A DNA stretch of 64,000 nucleotides from UBA1952 sp965246855 (lineage in GTDB: Bacteria; Bacteroidota; Bacteroidia; Chitinophagales; Chitinophagaceae): the NCBI GenBank assembly GCA_965246855.1, contig CBDFFP010000005.1, forward strand, positions 818,516 to 882,515. The letters run 5' to 3'. Both the position numbers and the translations under genes were made by a program. Shown here in pieces: positions 53,996-63,700 of this stretch; within the stretch, counting starts at the first letter, position 1, and every line of letters begins with the position of its first letter. The notes beneath the pieces are model-generated. The model saw nothing but the letters and a program-made list of their open reading frames with translations, ran no database searches and was not told the DNA's origin.

Positions 53996-54001
53996 CACTC
54001 T

Positions 54002-54346
54002 ATGGGAAATAAATCAAACAAAAGCACCCCTTCTGCGAAAAACTATCCACCTCAAATGTTGGGTGGCGGTATTCCTAAAGCTGGTGGTTCAGGTGGCGAC
54101 CAAAATGGGCCTATTCGTATAAAGCTTATCAGGGTTGATCCTAACCTTGTGCCACAAGTGCGGGAAAAACAAAGAATCTACCTATCCTACGACCATGCAG
54201 AAGGCTATTCTTGTTATTACGATGGAAAGGTATTAGGGAAGGTGGCAAGAAACTGGGACCCGCAACTTGAAGCGCCTATGACGCATACCGGCTTTATCTA
54301 CAAAATAGTAGAAGCCCAGCTTTCAGTTACTATTGAATTAGACTAA
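54002..54346 (+). CDS. Small beta-rich protein, first gene of a two-gene cassette
   Basis: 114 residues from MGNKSNKSTPSAKN; the Ser/Lys-rich first 35 residues are probably disordered. The rest (IRIKLIRVDPNLVPQVREKQRIYLSYDH ... YSCYYDGKVLGKVARNWD ... GFIYKIVEAQLSVTIELD) looks like one small beta barrel. A resemblance to HIRAN-type domains (YYDGKVLGKV near GYVP position) is loose and not relied on. The next gene starts five bases after the stop, so they are almost certainly co-transcribed. Composition is AT-richer than the surroundings. Confidence 0.68.
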   Translation: MGNKSNKSTPSAKNYPPQMLGGGIPKAGGSGGDQNGPIRIKLIRVDPNLVPQVREKQRIYLSYDHAEGYSCYYDGKVLGKVARNWDPQLEAPMTHTGFIYKIVEAQLSVTIELD

Positions 54347-54351
54347 ACGAT

Positions 54352-55497
54352 ATGACAGATAGAAATTTCCACATCAATCTATTTACAGATTGTGCTACTA
54401 ATTGTGCTGCATATGAGGCTTGTGGGGGGTATCACTCCACCGCCCCTTGCAGATGCATTTATCCAACAAACGATGAAAGGCGGCACGCTTGTCATTTATG
54501 TGCGTATAACTGTCGGGAACGGGGCCTTTATAAGCCCGACCCGAAACTACAGGTTAGGAGTTTTGAACAAGGACTTGAAGATGGTTTGACCTTGGCGCAG
54601 GTAGGAATTAAGCAGTCTATTCCTATACTTCCTGCTTTCATTCCTGAGTTTACACACCGCTATCAAGGAGACAAACGGTTTGAAAAATGGGCAGCAGTTG
54701 ATGTTCAAACCCTTTTTAAATGCCGCCTCCATAAAGCGGCAGACATCCGCTCCTTTTTTGTAGACGAAAACGCTGCCAGAGATTACCTGCGTGTCGCTCC
54801 CGACTGTGGGTTAATAGCCGTGCTTAATGGGAAAGACAAGTTCTTAGAAAGCCTGTGGGCCGCTCCATTAGAAGAAATCTTTGCCCGATTAAAAAGGGCA
54901 GGATTCAATTTGTGTACAGCGCCAACATTTTCCATAAATGCGTTAGCAACAAATGGTGCGGAAACGCCTTTCTCTCACCATACTACAATGCTGATGAGGC
55001 ACAACCGGGTACTTGCGGAGATCGAGAGAAGTGGAATGAGCGCAATTCCCAACCTATATACGCTGGACGACGACGCACGTCAGATAAACGATTGGGCCGA
55101 GTGGTTAAAAGAGAATCCCTCTATAAATACCATTTCAAGAGACTTTACATCAACCAATCACTGGCCAGTGGTAGAAAAGAAGCTTGATAATCTAAAAACC
55201 ATTCTTAGGCTGGCAGGAAGGCCTTTTCAGGTACTCATTGTTGGCACCGGAAAAGCTAATGCCGTCAAGGTTGCAACTGATTTGGCAGCAGCGGGTCACC
55301 AACCCACTATTATAACGTCAGCACCTATTGCAAAGGCAATAAATAGCGGCTCTAAATACCTTTTAAACAAAAAAGGAGAACTGCTTAATGGAGACACAGA
55401 CGAAACAATGAGCTATGATGAGGTAATCCTTCATAATGTTGAACGATTCTCAAAGGCTTTGGAAATAGCCGTTGAAAAAGGAAAGCGAGCAGCATGA
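54352..55497 (+). CDS. Cys-rich protein with possible metal cluster and TIM-like barrel
   Basis: 381 residues. The first 55 residues have eight Cys: C14, C18, C24, C33, C35, C47, C50 and C54, which could ligate two Fe-S or zinc centres. Start NFHINLFTDCATNCAAYEAC resembles the strand-then-Cys start of radical SAM proteins without the exact CxxxCxxC. Then regular beta/alpha units follow: CGLIAVLNGKDKF, LKRAGFNLCTAPTFSIN, IERSGMSAIPNLYTLDD, NTISRDFTSTN, PFQVLIVGTGKANAVK, QPTIITSAPIA. I cannot name the family; DUF4417-like proteins are one candidate. Function unknown. Likely laterally acquired with the gene before it. Confidence 0.72.
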   Translation: MTDRNFHINLFTDCATNCAAYEACGGYHSTAPCRCIYPTNDERRHACHLCAYNCRERGLYKPDPKLQVRSFEQGLEDGLTLAQVGIKQSIPILPAFIPEFTHRYQGDKRFEKWAAVDVQTLFKCRLHKAADIRSFFVDENAARDYLRVAPDCGLIAVLNGKDKFLESLWAAPLEEIFARLKRAGFNLCTAPTFSINALATNGAETPFSHHTTMLMRHNRVLAEIERSGMSAIPNLYTLDDDARQINDWAEWLKENPSINTISRDFTSTNHWPVVEKKLDNLKTILRLAGRPFQVLIVGTGKANAVKVATDLAAAGHQPTIITSAPIAKAINSGSKYLLNKKGELLNGDTDETMSYDEVILHNVERFSKALEIAVEKGKRAA

Positions 55498-55650
55498 TCT
55501 CCTGATTATGTAGTTTGAAAAATTGTGGACGCAAAAGCCGAGGTGCCTCCTGCTTTCTTCTGGTCTGCTTCTCTTCGCAAGCACATCTGTTTCTAAATAA
55601 CTGATACTTGATGAATAGTTTCCCCTTGCTCTGCCAAAAACCCCAAAACA

Positions 55651-55680
55651 AAAAAAGCCGCCCCTCCGGGCGGCTTTTTC
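55651..55680. terminator. Bidirectional terminator
   Basis: A-run, stem AAGCCGCCC / GGGCGGCTT with loop CTCC, T-run. Separates the cassette (+) from the hypothetical gene at 55692 (-), serving both. Confidence 0.85.
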
Positions 55681-55691
55681 CATAAAAAACA

Positions 55692-56435
55692 CTATCGTTT
55701 CTCCACAATCCCCACCTTCTCCATCAACTGCGGAAACTTCCGCAACGCCACCCTCGCCGTCACATAAAAAGCCGTCATCCACGCCGCCAGCGCATCGTGC
55801 ATCGCATCCCGCGCCACCGTCGCCGCCTGCGCTTCGCCCGTCTCCTTCTGTTGCGCCGCGCTCAGCGTCTTCAAATTCCCAAAAGCCGCCTGCCGCGCCT
55901 GCAAGTCCGCCAGCGAAATCCCCTTCTTCCCCAGCGCCGCCACATAAGCCGGGTCCTTCAGCGCATTATCATAAAACGCAAAACCCTGACCCGCATAGCC
56001 CCCCTTGCTCGCCTTCCGGCTCCCGCGCAACTCCAGCGCCGTCTTCGCCACCGTGTCCTTCTCAAAAGCCAGCCGCGCCATCGCCAAATCATCCATGTAA
56101 TCCTCATGAACCGCGTTCCGCGCATTATCATAATCCTCCGTCGCCTTATACTGCTCCCCATACTCCTTCTTATGCTGCACCACCAGCGCCCGCAGCGCCT
56201 GCACATCCTGCAACTTCGCCTTCACATCCACCTTGAGAATTCCCCGCACCGCCATCTTCGGCTCAATATCCACCAGCTGCGCATTTATCAGCGCCGTCTC
56301 CGTCCGCTCTATAAATTCATCCAAAGTCTCATACCGGCTCTCCTCATTAACCACCACTATCGGCGTGGGCGTGGGCGTGCCAGGAGCAGGCGTAATCGGA
56401 GTGGGCACTCCTTGCGGAGGCGTAGGTGCGTTCAT
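55692..56435 (-). CDS. Hypothetical protein (orphan B) behind a 20-21-bp tandem array
   Basis: 247 residues. N-terminal 25 residues are Pro/Thr-rich (PTPPQGVPTPITPAPGTP). The rest is helical: a heptad-like stretch YETLDEFIERTETALINAQ ... KAKLQDVQALRALVVQHKKEYGEQYKATEDYDNARNAVHEDYMDDLAMARLAFEKD, then GLY-rich GSRKASKGGYAGQGFAFYDNALKD and VARDAMHDALAAWMTAFYVTARVALRKFPQLMEKVGI. No family is recognised. Array 3 is 145 bp upstream. The context matches orphan A (13475). Confidence 0.65.
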   Translation of the reverse strand: MNAPTPPQGVPTPITPAPGTPTPTPIVVVNEESRYETLDEFIERTETALINAQLVDIEPKMAVRGILKVDVKAKLQDVQALRALVVQHKKEYGEQYKATEDYDNARNAVHEDYMDDLAMARLAFEKDTVAKTALELRGSRKASKGGYAGQGFAFYDNALKDPAYVAALGKKGISLADLQARQAAFGNLKTLSAAQQKETGEAQAATVARDAMHDALAAWMTAFYVTARVALRKFPQLMEKVGIVEKR

Positions 56436-56581
56436 AAGAAAAATGTTTTGGGGTTAGAAAAGAAATAAGAAATCGTAAAAATACAGCCATACCTCAAAAC
56501 CAAAAATCCGAAAGAGTTCTTTAACGATAATTTAAAAATCTCCGCCACACCCAATCCCCCTTCTTACTCCCCAAAAACAAC

Positions 56582-56829
56582 GCAGATACCCTCCCGGTCA
56601 CGCAGATGCCCTCCCGGTCATGCAGAAACAGGAAAAACCGTGCAGAAGCAGCTTCCGCCCATGCAGAAACCGCCCACCACCCCGCAGAAATCAAAAACCT
56701 CCCCGCAGAAACCACCCGCCTCCCCGCAGAAGCCATCTCCCCCCTTGCAGAAACCGCTACCGCCCCCGCAGAACTCAAAAAAACGGTGCAGAAACAGCCC
56801 CCGCCCCCGCAGAAGCCAATCCCCTTCTT
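56582..56829. repeat. Tandem array 3: twelve units of 20-21 bp
   Basis: GCAGA recurs at 56582, 56602, 56622, 56642, 56663, 56684, 56705, 56726, 56747, 56768, 56788 and 56809. Consensus plus strand GCAGAAACCGCCCACCACCCC; the minus strand is G-rich and reads CGGTTTCTGCGGGG, which shares CGGTTTCTRC with array 1. Several units have three or more G-runs, so quadruplex formation is possible. No gene lies in 56436-56841. Confidence 0.9.
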
Positions 56830-56841
56830 AATCTTCCTCCG

Positions 56842-57954
56842 CTAAAAATCAAAATCCTCCGGCTCGCCGGCCAGTTTGCGGCCTGCCAGAATACTGCTTC
56901 CCCAAAGCTCGCGGAGGTCATCCCTGCGATATCTGTTGTCCGTTGCGCCTTGCAGGCCCAGACTTCGGTTCATCAGGTATTCCTCGTAGGCCAGTGGCAG
57001 ATGCTCCGAAATCTTGCGCAGCCGGTAGCGTTGCGCGGCCTCGCGCAGCGCCTCCCGGAAATCAGAGTGGCGCTCTATGGAAATCAGCTCGTCCGTATCC
57101 AGCAAAAACCGGATCGTGCGCTCCAGCTCCTCCCGGTCGCCCGCGTGGCGGTTGCTGTGTTCAAAAGCTTCGTACAGCTCGCGGGTGCGGGCATCTTCAA
57201 AGGTGGTTACAAAGTAGCGTACCTGCTCCTTGTCGGAGAAAAACAGCGTGGGCCGCTTGTCGCGCGTGCGTTCGTATTCGGCCCATTCTTCTGCTTTCTC
57301 TGCTCGCTGCTTTTCAAAAAACAAATCCCGGTAACCCTCCTCTTTTGCCCCCCGGATGTCGGGCAAAGTCATGTACACACCTGCACCAGTTCGGCCATTG
57401 TGAAAGTCGTACCACTCCGGGAAATTGCGGTTGCCGTCGTCGGTGGCGTAGGCTTCTTTGATGTCCTCATATTCCTGCCAGTCTTCGTCGTCCATCTCCT
57501 CCAGATACACGTTGTTGCTGTTCAGGAACTGCTGGTAGAGTTCTATTTCTGCTTCGGTTATCGGCTCCAGAAACGGGCAATTCAGGATGTTCGTTTCCCA
57601 CACCTGAAAGTCATAGCAGATTTCCACACCCTCATAAGTCGCTTGCTCAGCGCGCCACAAGCATTGGGCATCAAAAAGTTTCTTTTGCAGGATGTATTTC
57701 AGATGCGCCGCTGCTTCTTCTATCCACTGGGTCTCGGCGCTCGCATTTCTATCAATATACATCTGCCCATAGTCCAGCCACATCTTTTTATAGGTCGCGT
57801 AGCTGTCCATAAAAGACTCTACCGACCACGGCTGAAAGCCTTCAAAATAGCTTTGGAAGCGCGGCTCCGTGCGCAGCCATTCTTCTATCTGCTCTTTGGT
57901 AACAGGCGGCTTTTGCGGCTGTTCTTCATTGTTGGGGAGATTTTCTTCGGCCAT
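56842..57954 (-). CDS. Acidic hypothetical protein
   Basis: 370 residues, strongly acidic and rich in Tyr, Trp and Glu. Starts with a disordered acidic Pro segment, then EEWLRTEPRFQSYFEGFQPWSVESFMDSYATYKKMW. Two long helical stretches with mixed charge follow (residues 100-190 and 230-320). No motif, no signal peptide, no known family. Its 3' end faces array 3 and orphan B, but it ends 13 bp before the array, so readthrough would cross the repeats. Confidence 0.65.
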   Translation of the reverse strand: MAEENLPNNEEQPQKPPVTKEQIEEWLRTEPRFQSYFEGFQPWSVESFMDSYATYKKMWLDYGQMYIDRNASAETQWIEEAAAHLKYILQKKLFDAQCLWRAEQATYEGVEICYDFQVWETNILNCPFLEPITEAEIELYQQFLNSNNVYLEEMDDEDWQEYEDIKEAYATDDGNRNFPEWYDFHNGRTGAGVYMTLPDIRGAKEEGYRDLFFEKQRAEKAEEWAEYERTRDKRPTLFFSDKEQVRYFVTTFEDARTRELYEAFEHSNRHAGDREELERTIRFLLDTDELISIERHSDFREALREAAQRYRLRKISEHLPLAYEEYLMNRSLGLQGATDNRYRRDDLRELWGSSILAGRKLAGEPEDFDF

Positions 57955-58096
57955 AAAAAGCGGTTTTGAAAAGGGAAAAATACACCGCGCCGGGGAAATA
58001 TTCTTTCCGCCTACCGCGCCATAGCTTTTAACCTCCTTCCTTTTCCCCGCCCACCCCGCTACCTTTGAAATCCATTCAAATCCCCCTCCAAAACTT

Positions 58097-58699
58097 ATGG
58101 CCTACACCCTCCCCGCCCTGCCCTACGATTTTGCCGCCCTCGAGCCGCACATCGACGCCCAAACCATGCAAATCCACCACGGCAAGCACCACCAAGCCTA
58201 TGTGGACAACCTCAACAAAGCCCTTGAAGGCAAAGAAGAAATGTCGCTGGAAGACCTCATGGCCCAAATCGATCAGCATCCCGCCCCCGTGCGAAACAAC
58301 GGCGGCGGCCACTACAACCACTCCCTTTTCTGGACCGTTCTCGGCCCCAACGGCGGCCAGCCGGGCGGCGCTTTGGAAGCCGCCATCAACAGCACCTTCG
58401 GCAGCCTTGATGGCTTGAAGGAGAAAATGAACGCCGCTGGTACTACGCGCTTCGGTTCCGGCTGGGCCTGGCTCATTGTGAAGGATGGCGCGCTGGCCGT
58501 TACTTCCACCCCCAATCAGGACAATCCCCTAATGCCCGTAGCCGAAATGCAGGGCACACCCATCTTCGGCATCGATGTGTGGGAACATGCCTACTACCTC
58601 AATTACCAGAACAAGCGCCCCGACTACCTCAAAGCCATCTGGAACGTGGTGAACTGGGCCGAAGTGGCGCGCCGCTACGAAGCTGCGGGCGGGAAGTAA
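58097..58699 (+). CDS. sodA: Superoxide dismutase (Fe/Mn family)
   Basis: 200 residues. Metal ligands: H27, H75 (in GHYNHSLFW), and the Asp/His of FGIDVWEHAYYLNYQNKRPDYL. GGQPGG is the Mn-type second-sphere motif, though Fe use in this phylum is common. A TACCTTTG box ends at 58067, 29 bp before the ATG. Own terminator follows. Confidence 0.96.
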   Translation: MAYTLPALPYDFAALEPHIDAQTMQIHHGKHHQAYVDNLNKALEGKEEMSLEDLMAQIDQHPAPVRNNGGGHYNHSLFWTVLGPNGGQPGGALEAAINSTFGSLDGLKEKMNAAGTTRFGSGWAWLIVKDGALAVTSTPNQDNPLMPVAEMQGTPIFGIDVWEHAYYLNYQNKRPDYLKAIWNVVNWAEVARRYEAAGGK

Positions 58700-58717
58700 G
58701 GAATCCCTTCTGAACAC

Positions 58718-58757
58718 AAAAAAGGAGCGCACTTTCTGCAAGTGCGCTCCTTTTTTT
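58718..58757. terminator. Bidirectional terminator
   Basis: Stem AGGAGCGCACTT / AAGTGCGCTCCT with A-run on the left and T-run on the right, between sod (+) and the gene at 58780 (-). Confidence 0.9.
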
Positions 58758-58779
58758 ATTTGGGGGGAAAGTATTTTCC

Positions 58780-59277
58780 TTAGTGAGAATGCTCTTCGCC
58801 TTCTTTGCTGCACATACCGGCAATCTTGTGGAAGATTTCGTGTGCCTCATTCAGCGAAGCCATCAGGTCTTTGTCGTTTGCCTTGGATTGCACCAGCTTA
58901 TCCACAGTGGTCACCTGCGTTTCCAGTTGCGCCACCAGCACCTTCATGTCTCCCTTTTGGTAAGGCTCCGGGAATGGATTGCCGATAAGATTTTTCACTG
59001 CCAAAACTAGTTCCTGACTACGAGTGCGGATAGGCTTAAAATTGCCTTTCTCTGCCGGGTGGAAAGTCGTCGCCATCACCTTGTGAAAAGCATCCAGTTC
59101 CGGCCAGGCCACTGGCTCCGACTTTTGGGATTCCATTGCGGCCCGTTGTTCAGTCGTCATTACCTCGGTGGCAGGAACTGCCGGTGGGGTGGGAGCGGCG
59201 TTTTTGGATTTGGATTTCTGTGCAAATGCACCTACAGAAAGCAGTGCGCAGAGCGCGAGGAGGGAAAGCTTTTTCAT
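58780..59277 (-). CDS. Periplasmic four-helix-type protein, His-rich end
   Basis: 165 residues with a signal peptide (MKKLSLLALCALLSVGAFAQ). A Pro/Ala linker is followed by a helical core: AFHKVMATTFHPAEKGNFKPIRTRSQELVLAVKNLI ... VAQLETQVTTVDKLVQSKANDKDLMASLNEAHEIFHKIAGMC. The layout (Met and His at both ends of a helical bundle, HEIFHKI) is like cytochrome b562-type or copper-binding folds, but not certain. The tail EGEEHSH may bind metal. The single Cys could form a dimer. Confidence 0.65.
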   Translation of the reverse strand: MKKLSLLALCALLSVGAFAQKSKSKNAAPTPPAVPATEVMTTEQRAAMESQKSEPVAWPELDAFHKVMATTFHPAEKGNFKPIRTRSQELVLAVKNLIGNPFPEPYQKGDMKVLVAQLETQVTTVDKLVQSKANDKDLMASLNEAHEIFHKIAGMCSKEGEEHSH

Positions 59278-59315
59278 AGCTTGTTGTTTGGGGAAAAGTG
59301 TTGGAAAAACGAAAG

Positions 59316-60623
59316 TTAGTGCTGGAAAACGGCCAGCGTGTACTCTTTTTTCCCTTTCTGGAGCAAAAGATACCGCCCAGAGAGCAGCAGGCCGGGAGAA
59401 AGTTTAAAGTCGGGGCCGGAAATCTTTTCCTTGTTGATGGAAAATCCACCCGCGCCAATCATTTTCCGGGCTTCGCCTTTGGAAGGAAAAATGCCTTTGT
59501 CGGCGAGGAAAGTGAGGAGGTCGGTTTCTTCTAAAGAATCCAGCGGTGCTTCCACACGCGGCACGCCCGCCAGTGCACCCAAGAGGTCGCTTTCCGAAAG
59601 GCTGCGCAGGGCTTCCACCGTGCTTTTTCCAAACAAAATTTCCGAAGCACGCAAGGCACTGTCCAGTGCTTCCTGCCCATGCACCAGAACGGTGAGCTCC
59701 TGCGCCAGCGCGGTTTGCAGGCGGCGCTCATGCGGCGCTTCCTGATGGTGTGCAATCAGCGTCTGAATGGCTGCTACTTCCTTAAAAGAAAACACGTACA
59801 TCATCCGCTCTGCGTCGGCATCGGGCAATCCCATCCAGAATTGGTAGAACTGATAAGGCGAAGTCTTCTCCGCATCCAGCCAGATATTTCCGCCTTCCGA
59901 TTTGCCGAATTTCGCGCCGTCGCTCTTGGTAATGAGCGGGCAGGTAAAAGCAAAGGCTTCGGGCTTTTCCCTTTCTTCGCCGCTTTCCGCAAAAGCCTTG
60001 CGGCGGATGAGTTCCGTGCCGGTGGTGATGTTTCCCCACTGGTCGGCCCCGCCCATTTGGAGCTGCACGCCGTGATGTTTGTGGAGGTGATAGAAGTCGT
60101 AAGCCTGGATGAGCTGGTAGGAAAATTCCGTGAAAGAAAGCCCGCCTTCCAGCCGATTCTTCACCGAATCCTTAGACATCATGTAGGAGATGGTGATGTG
60201 CTTTCCGGCCTCGCGAATGAAATCAATAAAAGAGAACGGGCCTATCCAGTCGGCGTTGTTCATCAGCACCGCGCCGTTTTCTGCGGTAGCGGAGAAGTCG
60301 AGGAAGTGCGCCAGTTGCTTGCGAATGCCTTCTACATTTCGCTGGAGCGTGTCATTGTCCTGCAAGGTTCTTTCTGCTGATTTTCCCGACGGGTCGCCGA
60401 TAGCGCCGGTAGCGCCGCCCACGAGGGCATAAGGTTTGTGGCCCGCTCGTTGCAGCCGCATGAGGAGCGTAATGGGCAAGAGGCTTCCCACATGCAGCGA
60501 GTCGGCAGTGGGGTCAAAGCCGATGTAGCCCCTGATGGGCGCTTCGGCCAGCCGCTCTTCGGTGCCGGGGGTAATGTCTTGAATAAGCCCGCGCTGCCGC
60601 AGGTCTGCAATAAGAGAGTTCAT
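59316..60623 (-). CDS. tyrS: Tyrosyl-tRNA synthetase
   Basis: 435 residues, complete. Class I signatures HVGS (HIGH) and KFGKS (KMSKS), the Tyr-binding TFSYQLIQAYD ... MGGADQWGNITTG region and an S4-like RNA-binding domain at the C terminus (LADKGIFPSKGEARKMIGAGGFSINKEKI). It charges the tRNA-Tyr of the operon at 17644. Type II bacterial TyrRS. Confidence 0.97.
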   Translation of the reverse strand: MNSLIADLRQRGLIQDITPGTEERLAEAPIRGYIGFDPTADSLHVGSLLPITLLMRLQRAGHKPYALVGGATGAIGDPSGKSAERTLQDNDTLQRNVEGIRKQLAHFLDFSATAENGAVLMNNADWIGPFSFIDFIREAGKHITISYMMSKDSVKNRLEGGLSFTEFSYQLIQAYDFYHLHKHHGVQLQMGGADQWGNITTGTELIRRKAFAESGEEREKPEAFAFTCPLITKSDGAKFGKSEGGNIWLDAEKTSPYQFYQFWMGLPDADAERMMYVFSFKEVAAIQTLIAHHQEAPHERRLQTALAQELTVLVHGQEALDSALRASEILFGKSTVEALRSLSESDLLGALAGVPRVEAPLDSLEETDLLTFLADKGIFPSKGEARKMIGAGGFSINKEKISGPDFKLSPGLLLSGRYLLLQKGKKEYTLAVFQH

Positions 60624-60759
60624 ACCGCGTTATTTACAAAAGAAGCAGAAGTCGCTTCTCAAAAGGCCCGCAAAAGTATTTTCTCCCGAACAAGATTTGA
60701 CGGAAAAGTGTTTAATTATTGCGTCCGATAAAGTTATCTTCGCTTAGCACCCTGTTATT

Positions 60760-63700
60760 ATGCGGAAAACCTTTCCTTTTTTCCTTTGGACGCTGATTTG
60801 CGCAGCCCTTTTTTGCGTGCGCAGCGAAGCGCAAACGACGCCGCTTTTAGGCGACGAGTGGATTAATTTCGGCCAGACCTACTGCAAGATTCCGGTGAGC
60901 CGAAACGGCATCTACCACGTCAGCGGGCAGGACTTGCTCAATCAGGGTTTGCCTGCCGCGCTTCCGGGAACACAGTTCCGGCTGTATCGTTTGGGCAAAG
61001 AAGTTCCGCTCATCGTCTCTACCGACAGGGCATTCTCCGCCACCGATTTTATCGAGTTTTGGGGAATGGCCAACGATGGCGCTGCCGATGAGGCGCTTTA
61101 TCCTTCGCCGGATGTGCAGACCGACCCCGGACGCAGCCTTTTCAGCGACACGGCTTGGTATTTCCTTACGTGGACAGCTACCGGAACGGGCCTGCGGATG
61201 AGCAACGCCACCACTGCTATTCCAGGAACGCCCGCAGCTACAACGGCGCGGGTGCGGGCAACGGTGCGTAAGTCTTACGGTACTTACGCTTCTTACGGAA
61301 ATGCACAAAGCACCGCCTACCGGCTGTATTCTTCCAAATTTGAAGCGGGCGAAGGGTTTTTGCACGCACAGGCCGGGCCGGGAACTGCACTAAACGTGAC
61401 GCTTTCCACACCGGAAGGACAAGCTGGCGACATTGAATTCCAGACGGGTGTGGCGGCTTTTTCGCTGGATAATGTTAATACAGGCACGACTGCGCCCCCG
61501 CATCCTCTTCGTGTTACTGTAGCCTCGCAGATAGCAGTAGACACGACCTATGGCGCGCAGCAGTATCGCCGTTTCACGACTTCACTCAACAGTTGGACGC
61601 CGGCGGGCAATACAACCGTCGCCTACATGCCCTCATCGGGCGGCCCGTCACTTTATGATTACTGGGGGGTTGCTTTTCTCCAACTGAAATACTGGAGGAC
61701 GCTGAACTACGCCAGCCAGAACTACGCCGAGTTTGAGGTGGAAGCTTCTTCTACGGCGCAACTTCTTTCCCTGCAAAACATTTCCGCCACTCGGCTTTAC
61801 GACCTCACCAACCGCCAATATTACGATGTCGATTTATCGGTGCCGGGTCAAGCTCAATTTTATCTATCGCCTTCGGCGGCCTCGCGGAAATGTGTGGTCG
61901 TAACTGCTTCTGGTGTTTCCGGCATTCCGCCCCTGCTGCGCGTCAATTTTAAGGACTATTCTGCGGGCGGCGATTATGTAATGATCAGCCATCCCTCATT
62001 GGAAAGCGGCAGCGCCCTAACGGCTTACAAGACCTACCGGGCTTCGGCAACTGGTGGCTCTCACACGCCTCTTCTTGCCTACGTAACGGATTTGTATGAC
62101 CAGTTTGCCGGAGGTATTTCGCAGCATCCGCTGGCGATTAAAAACTTTCTTTCCCGGCTACAGAAATCGGCAACGGTGAAGCCTAAGCAGATGGTACTTA
62201 TCGGCAAGGGCGTTACGTATCCGCGTTACCGCTCCGGCGCGGCAAATGCGTTTGCGAATGCGCTGGTGCCTACCTATGGCTACCCCGGCTGCGACGCGCT
62301 TTTTACGGATAGCACTGCGAATCCTCTGGCTGTCGGGCGCATCTCCGTTATCAACAGCGGCGAGCTGGCAGCGTATCTAGACAAGGTGAAAGCCTACGAA
62401 GCCGCTCTGACGCGCGTACCCGCCGTGCCGACGCTGGAGACCGAGCGGTGGAAGAAAAAAGTGGTTCACATTGCCGGGTCCACTGATCAGGTTTACCAAA
62501 AAGAAATTCTGCTGCCTACACTCAACGCTGCTGCCCGCATTATTGCTGACACGCCGGTTGGCGGCGATGTGCTGACCGTTGCAAAGCAGACAACTAACCC
62601 CATAGACCCGTTTACCAACAGTTTTATGGACTCGGTGATGAATGAAGGGATGGGCTTGCTTACCTTCCACGGACATGCTTTTGCGGGCGGTTTCGACTAC
62701 AATATCAACATGCCGGAGGTGTATGTAAACCGTCCCAAGCTACCGCTTTTTATCGCGTTGGGCTGTGATGTAGCGCAAATATTTGACACTGGCGCGCGCA
62801 CGATTTCAGAACGTTATGTGCTTGCGCCCCGTGGCGGCTCTATTGCGATGGTAGCCGCCGACCAGCTTCAGTTCCCGGAGTTTCACGGGCCTTATCTGAC
62901 GACTCTTTATTACCACTTTTCCGGGCTGGGCTATCAGCGAAGCATGGGTCAGCAAATAGCGGATGGATATGTGCAGTTTCTCGGAGATAGTGTCAATGGT
63001 TACAGCCGTGGCTTTATGCGCGCCAACCTGGAGTCCATGATTTTTCAGGGAGACCCGGCGGTAAACCTTTATCACCCGGCGAAGCCCGATTTCTCTCTGA
63101 CGTCTGATGCTATTTACACGCTTCCTGCGCAGGTCACTTCTGCACTGGATTCTTTTCAGCTTAAAATCATTGCCTACAATCTGGGGAAAGGCTTCCGCGA
63201 CACAGGACTTACAATTCGCGTGACGCGCACCAAGCCCGACGGCACCACGGTTCTTGTACAGAATTATCCGTTGCCGGAGCTTTTGCACAGCGATACAGTT
63301 CTGGTTTGGGTGCCTTTCGACAATCGCCTAGACCTCGGCATCAACCGGTTCACCATCACCATCAATCCCAACAACACGATACCGGAGATTTCTACGGCCA
63401 ACAATACGGTGGTGTACGACCTGTTTATTTCCGGCAACAACCTTGTTCCGGTGTATCCGTACCAATACGGCATCGTGAATGAAATTCCTACCCTGAAAGC
63501 GTCCACGCTGAACCCTTTTGCGCCGCCCGCCGGTTATCTGATGCAGATAGATACCACACAGCTTTTCAACAGCCCGCTGCTGCGCCAGACAACGATTAAC
63601 GGGCCGGGTGGATTAGTGAAATGGCAACCCAATATTCCGTTTACCGACAGCACGGTTTACTACTGGCGCACGGCCTATGCACCGGCAGCAGGACTGACGC

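Noticed and set aside
54002..54346. HIRAN-domain assignment for the 114-residue protein
   Set aside because: Only a loose strand pattern and GKVLGKV support it; key conserved residues could not be confirmed.
56620..57969. Long plus-strand open frame (449 codons) through array 3 and antisense to the acidic gene
   Set aside because: The repeats supply a Pro/Arg-rich nonsense peptide, and the rest is the complement of a well-formed minus-strand gene.
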